NCBI RefSeq assembly: GCF_013031245.1
Contig: NZ_WPZL01000033.1
Coordinates: forward strand, 1-35,655
Length of the DNA: 35,655 bases
From: Ruegeria lacuscaerulensis
GTDB lineage: Bacteria; Pseudomonadota; Alphaproteobacteria; Rhodobacterales; Rhodobacteraceae
Reading direction: 5' to 3'
Positions 33,510 to 35,655 of this stretch are shown here, in pieces. A model generated the notes under the pieces. The model ran no database searches and had not been told where the DNA came from. It saw nothing but the letters and a program-made list of their open reading frames with translations. Position numbers and translations under genes: made by a program. Each line of letters begins with the position of its first letter. Positions within the stretch are counted from its first letter, which is position 1.

Positions 33510-34661
33510 ATGACATTAACCATCCACACAATCAGCGGCGCACCGCGACCCTGGCGGGTTCTTGTAGCACTTGCGTTAAAAGGAATCCCTTATGAACAGC
33601 ACGTGCTGAAAGCCTCTGCCGGAGAACACAAATCCGAACCCTTCCTGTCGCTCAATCCGCGCGGAACAGTACCCGTGGTGGAAGCAGACGGCATCGTCAT
33701 CCGCGATTCAATCGCCGCCCTTGCCTGGCTGGACCGGCGCTATCCCGAGCCTCCACTCTTTGGCGCGACACCGGACGATGCCGCGAGGATCTGGCAGATC
33801 ACTATGGAAGCGTGCGACTACATGCGCGAAGCCAGTCACGCCGTGCTGGCGCCGGTCTTGCTGCGGCACCTCGACCCGGAAATTGGCAGTGAAGAAGAAA
33901 AAGCACTGATCGAATCCAGCGAGAAGCTGCATGCGGAATGCTGCTGGCTTGAAAGCCTGCTCACAGACGGCCCCTATTTGGCAGGTGGTGCACTGAGCGC
34001 GGCCGATGCGGTCGTGTTTCCGGAAATCCGCCTTATCCAGCGAGCGGTCGAGAACCACCACGAAGTGATGGATCGGCTTGGTTTCGGCTACCCGCCTGAC
34101 CTTTATCCTCGGGTGTCCGACTGGAAGGCACGGATGAGCGAGCTTCCCGGTATTGAGGACACGTTGCCACCGCATTGGAAAGAACAGGAGACAGTACCGT
34201 CCATGCGAAACTATAAAAAAACCCTCATTGTTGATGCTAAGCCAGATCAGGCCTTCGAGGCACTGACGAAGGGGTTTGAACACTGGTGGACCACACCTGA
34301 TGAGCCGATCCGCAATGAGGGGGACCGGGTCAGGTTCACCTTCCCTCCGGGCCGGTCGTATTGGACTTTCGAGGCAAAAAAGCTTGTTCCCGGCAAACTG
34401 GTCGAGTTGGAGTGCGTCGAGGCGCTGCACCTGCATGAAGGTAAGCCCAGAGAGATCGAAACAGAATGGCTCGGCACGCGGACGATCTGGAACATCTCAC
34501 CCGTAGTGAACGGCGCGCGAATTCGTTTCGAACATGTGGGGCTTTCCCCAAGCCTGCATTGCTACGAGGTTTGCGAAGCAGGATGGGACAGGTTCTTTGT
34601 CGACAGCCTCAAGGCCTATCTCGACTCCGGGACGGGTAGGCCGCACCGCCCGCCGGTTTGA
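33510..34661 (+). CDS. GST-SRPBCC (AHSA1-like) fusion protein
   Basis: This 383-aa protein joins two domains usually encoded apart. Residues about 1-80 are a thioredoxin-fold GST N-domain (PFLSLNPRGTVPVVEADGIVIRDSIAALAWL, with the SxAI-like DSIAALAWL helix), and about 88-215 a helical GST C-domain (SAADAVVFPEIRLI). From about 235 to 378 it is an SRPBCC/AHSA1-like domain (KKTLIVDAKPDQAFEALTKGFEHWW, then VRFTFPPGRSYWTFEAKKL). The join is clean and in frame at about 225-235. M232 (34203), with AGGAG upstream, could still serve as an internal start. Glutathione conjugation with a ligand-binding partner is the simple reading. It follows the SDR remnant by 3 bp. Confidence 0.85.
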   Translation: MTLTIHTISGAPRPWRVLVALALKGIPYEQHVLKASAGEHKSEPFLSLNPRGTVPVVEADGIVIRDSIAALAWLDRRYPEPPLFGATPDDAARIWQITMEACDYMREASHAVLAPVLLRHLDPEIGSEEEKALIESSEKLHAECCWLESLLTDGPYLAGGALSAADAVVFPEIRLIQRAVENHHEVMDRLGFGYPPDLYPRVSDWKARMSELPGIEDTLPPHWKEQETVPSMRNYKKTLIVDAKPDQAFEALTKGFEHWWTTPDEPIRNEGDRVRFTFPPGRSYWTFEAKKLVPGKLVELECVEALHLHEGKPREIETEWLGTRTIWNISPVVNGARIRFEHVGLSPSLHCYEVCEAGWDRFFVDSLKAYLDSGTGRPHRPPV

Positions 34662-34948
34662 ATTTCGAAGGCAAGGGCAATGGAAAAGCCTGCTCGATAG
34701 TGAACGCCGTTGACCGGATGACTACCCTGCTGCTCGACGGGGCCGACAACGGTTCTGGTATGTGCGTGCTTGATATCGGTTGCGGGTTCGGAGCAGTGCC
34801 ATTCATGGCTATCGACCGTGTTGGATCGAATGGTCAGGTGATCGGCCTTGATTGGGATGCCGACGCACTGCAATTGGCACGCGCCAGACAAACCGAACTG
34901 GGGTTGCACAACGCTAACCTCTCCAAAGGAGGTTTCGACGCGGTATGA
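34658..34948 (+). pseudogene. Class I SAM methyltransferase remnant
   Basis: The frame contains AVDRMTTLLLDGADNGSGMCVLDIGCGFGAVPFMAIDRVG, the SAM-binding motif I of UbiE/Coq5-type methyltransferases, followed by the acidic LDWD loop and LARARQTELGLHNANLS. It then jumps to KGGFDAV and stops. In full proteins the latter segment belongs to motif II, some 15-20 residues later, and over 100 more residues should follow. There is no convincing start; the frame opens with TTG overlapping the GST-SRPBCC stop. This is a truncated relic with a small internal deletion. Confidence 0.7.
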
Positions 34949-35183
34949 AAGGGTCATTCACGTAGGCTCAATCGTTAGATATTGCGCTTGCACCAGCATT
35001 GGTACTGAACCCAATAAAGAGATATCCCTACCGCGAACGAACGGCGATTTCCGTTTGAAGCCTTTTAGCCGATCCGTTTCTTGCGCAATCGATTCAGATA
35101 TTTCAACTCACGCAAGAACCGGGTCGTGCTGCACCCGCATCATTCACTAGTTTCTTGTCATGCAATTTCAGAGAGGAATGACC

Positions 35184-35655
35184 ATGGAACTTAAAGACAA
35201 GACCATCATTATTACCGGAGCGAGCAGCGGGATTGGCGCTGCGGCCGCACTTTTGTTTGCCTCGGAAGGGGCGAATGTTGTGTTAGGTGCCCGCAGGGAA
35301 GCTGAGCTGAACACAATCGTCCGGCAGATTACACAGAGCAAAGGGCATGCGGTTTACCTTGCGGGTGACGTGACGGACGAAACATATTCCGGGGACCTTG
35401 TTGACCTGGCAAAACGGCAGTTTGGTGGCCTTGATGGAGCCTTCAACAATGCTGGCATTATGGGTGAGATGGGGCCAATTACAGAAATGGAGGCAAGTAA
35501 TTGGCAGTCGGTTCTTGCCACAAACCTGACGAGTGCGTTTTTAGCGGCTAAAGCGCAGATACCGGCAATGGAGGAACGCGGCGGCGGGTCTATTGTATTT
35601 ACCGGAACTTTTGTTGGTGTCAGCAATGGGGGTATGCCCGGTATGGGAGCCTATG
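35184..35655 (+). CDS. SDR-family oxidoreductase, 5' part (runs off window)
   Basis: The first 157 codons of an intact short-chain dehydrogenase run to the window end without a stop. The NAD(P)-binding motif is TGASSGIG (residues about 10-17), the NNAG motif is present (about 91-94), and the sequence reaches GMGAY, where the tyrosine is probably the catalytic one. ATG 35184 is chosen because GAGAGG lies 7 bases upstream; ATG 35178 is in frame but too close. Cofactor: the arginine after the second strand (GARRE) favours NADP. The substrate is unknown. This is not a copy of the SDR remnant at 33189. Confidence 0.9.
   Translation, partial: MELKDKTIIITGASSGIGAAAALLFASEGANVVLGARREAELNTIVRQITQSKGHAVYLAGDVTDETYSGDLVDLAKRQFGGLDGAFNNAGIMGEMGPITEMEASNWQSVLATNLTSAFLAAKAQIPAMEERGGGSIVFTGTFVGVSNGGMPGMGAY

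Noticed and set aside
1..35655. CRISPR array, tRNA or rRNA genes
   Set aside because: I saw no regularly spaced direct repeats of CRISPR size and no cloverleaf or rRNA-like sequence on either strand.

Overview
The window reads as part of an extrachromosomal replicon of a marine alphaproteobacterium, most likely a Rhodobacteraceae (Roseobacter-group) member. The evidence is a ParA/ParB pair next to a divergently read DnaA-like plasmid initiator, and neighbours typical of that group: a sulfatase, an MttB/GcvT pair, a GDCCV-type mer operon and adenylate cyclase/TPR proteins. This is a family-level judgement made by eye; no database search was run.

Layout. (1) 1-4.4 kb: the 3' end of a tyrosine recombinase, a parAB operon on the minus strand with three copies of an 18-bp palindrome (candidate centromere), a repeat-rich AT-biased region (candidate origin), and the initiator gene. 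(2) 4.4-7.2 kb: an AAA ATPase with a DUF4143 region, then an IS1182-family insertion sequence. (3) 7.5-18.5 kb: a signalling block with a DivK-like receiver, a hybrid histidine kinase translationally coupled to a REC-adenylate cyclase, a second adenylate cyclase fused to TolB-like and TPR regions, and two paralogous proteins joining a degenerate cyclase-like domain (DUF2652 type) to an SRPBCC domain. A SnoaL-like gene and a compact merR/merT/GDCCV operon sit between the two paralogues. (4) 18.9-22.4 kb: a secreted arylsulfatase in an operon with a small unknown gene, divergent from a membrane-anchored DNA-binding/TPR regulator. (5) 22.5-26.1 kb: an MttB-family methyltransferase and a GcvT-family partner, divergent from a GcvA-like LysR regulator. 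(6) 26.2-28.5 kb: a self-contained DHFR-like/TetR operon with a palindromic operator and a decayed UvrA-like gene, then an EEP hydrolase. (7) 28.7-35.7 kb: a Tat-exported CpdB-type phosphoesterase, an HxlR regulator divergent from a cysteine-synthase-like enzyme, a second HxlR regulator, remnants of an SDR and a methyltransferase around a GST-SRPBCC fusion, and the 5' part of an intact SDR that runs off the window.

How the genes work together. The par/initiator module maintains the replicon. The 7.5-18.5 kb block looks like a phosphorelay feeding cAMP production, with the DUF2652-SRPBCC paralogues as possible non-catalytic nucleotide sensors. Most other units are small catabolic, detoxification or scavenging modules, each with its own local regulator. 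The right third carries several decaying genes and a dispersed intergenic repeat, as expected of an accessory replicon.

The most unusual items are the paired degenerate cyclase-SRPBCC proteins within the signalling block, the parS-like palindrome that doubles as the parB stop codon, the GST-SRPBCC fusion, and a 14-codon micro-ORF with a strong ribosome binding site.
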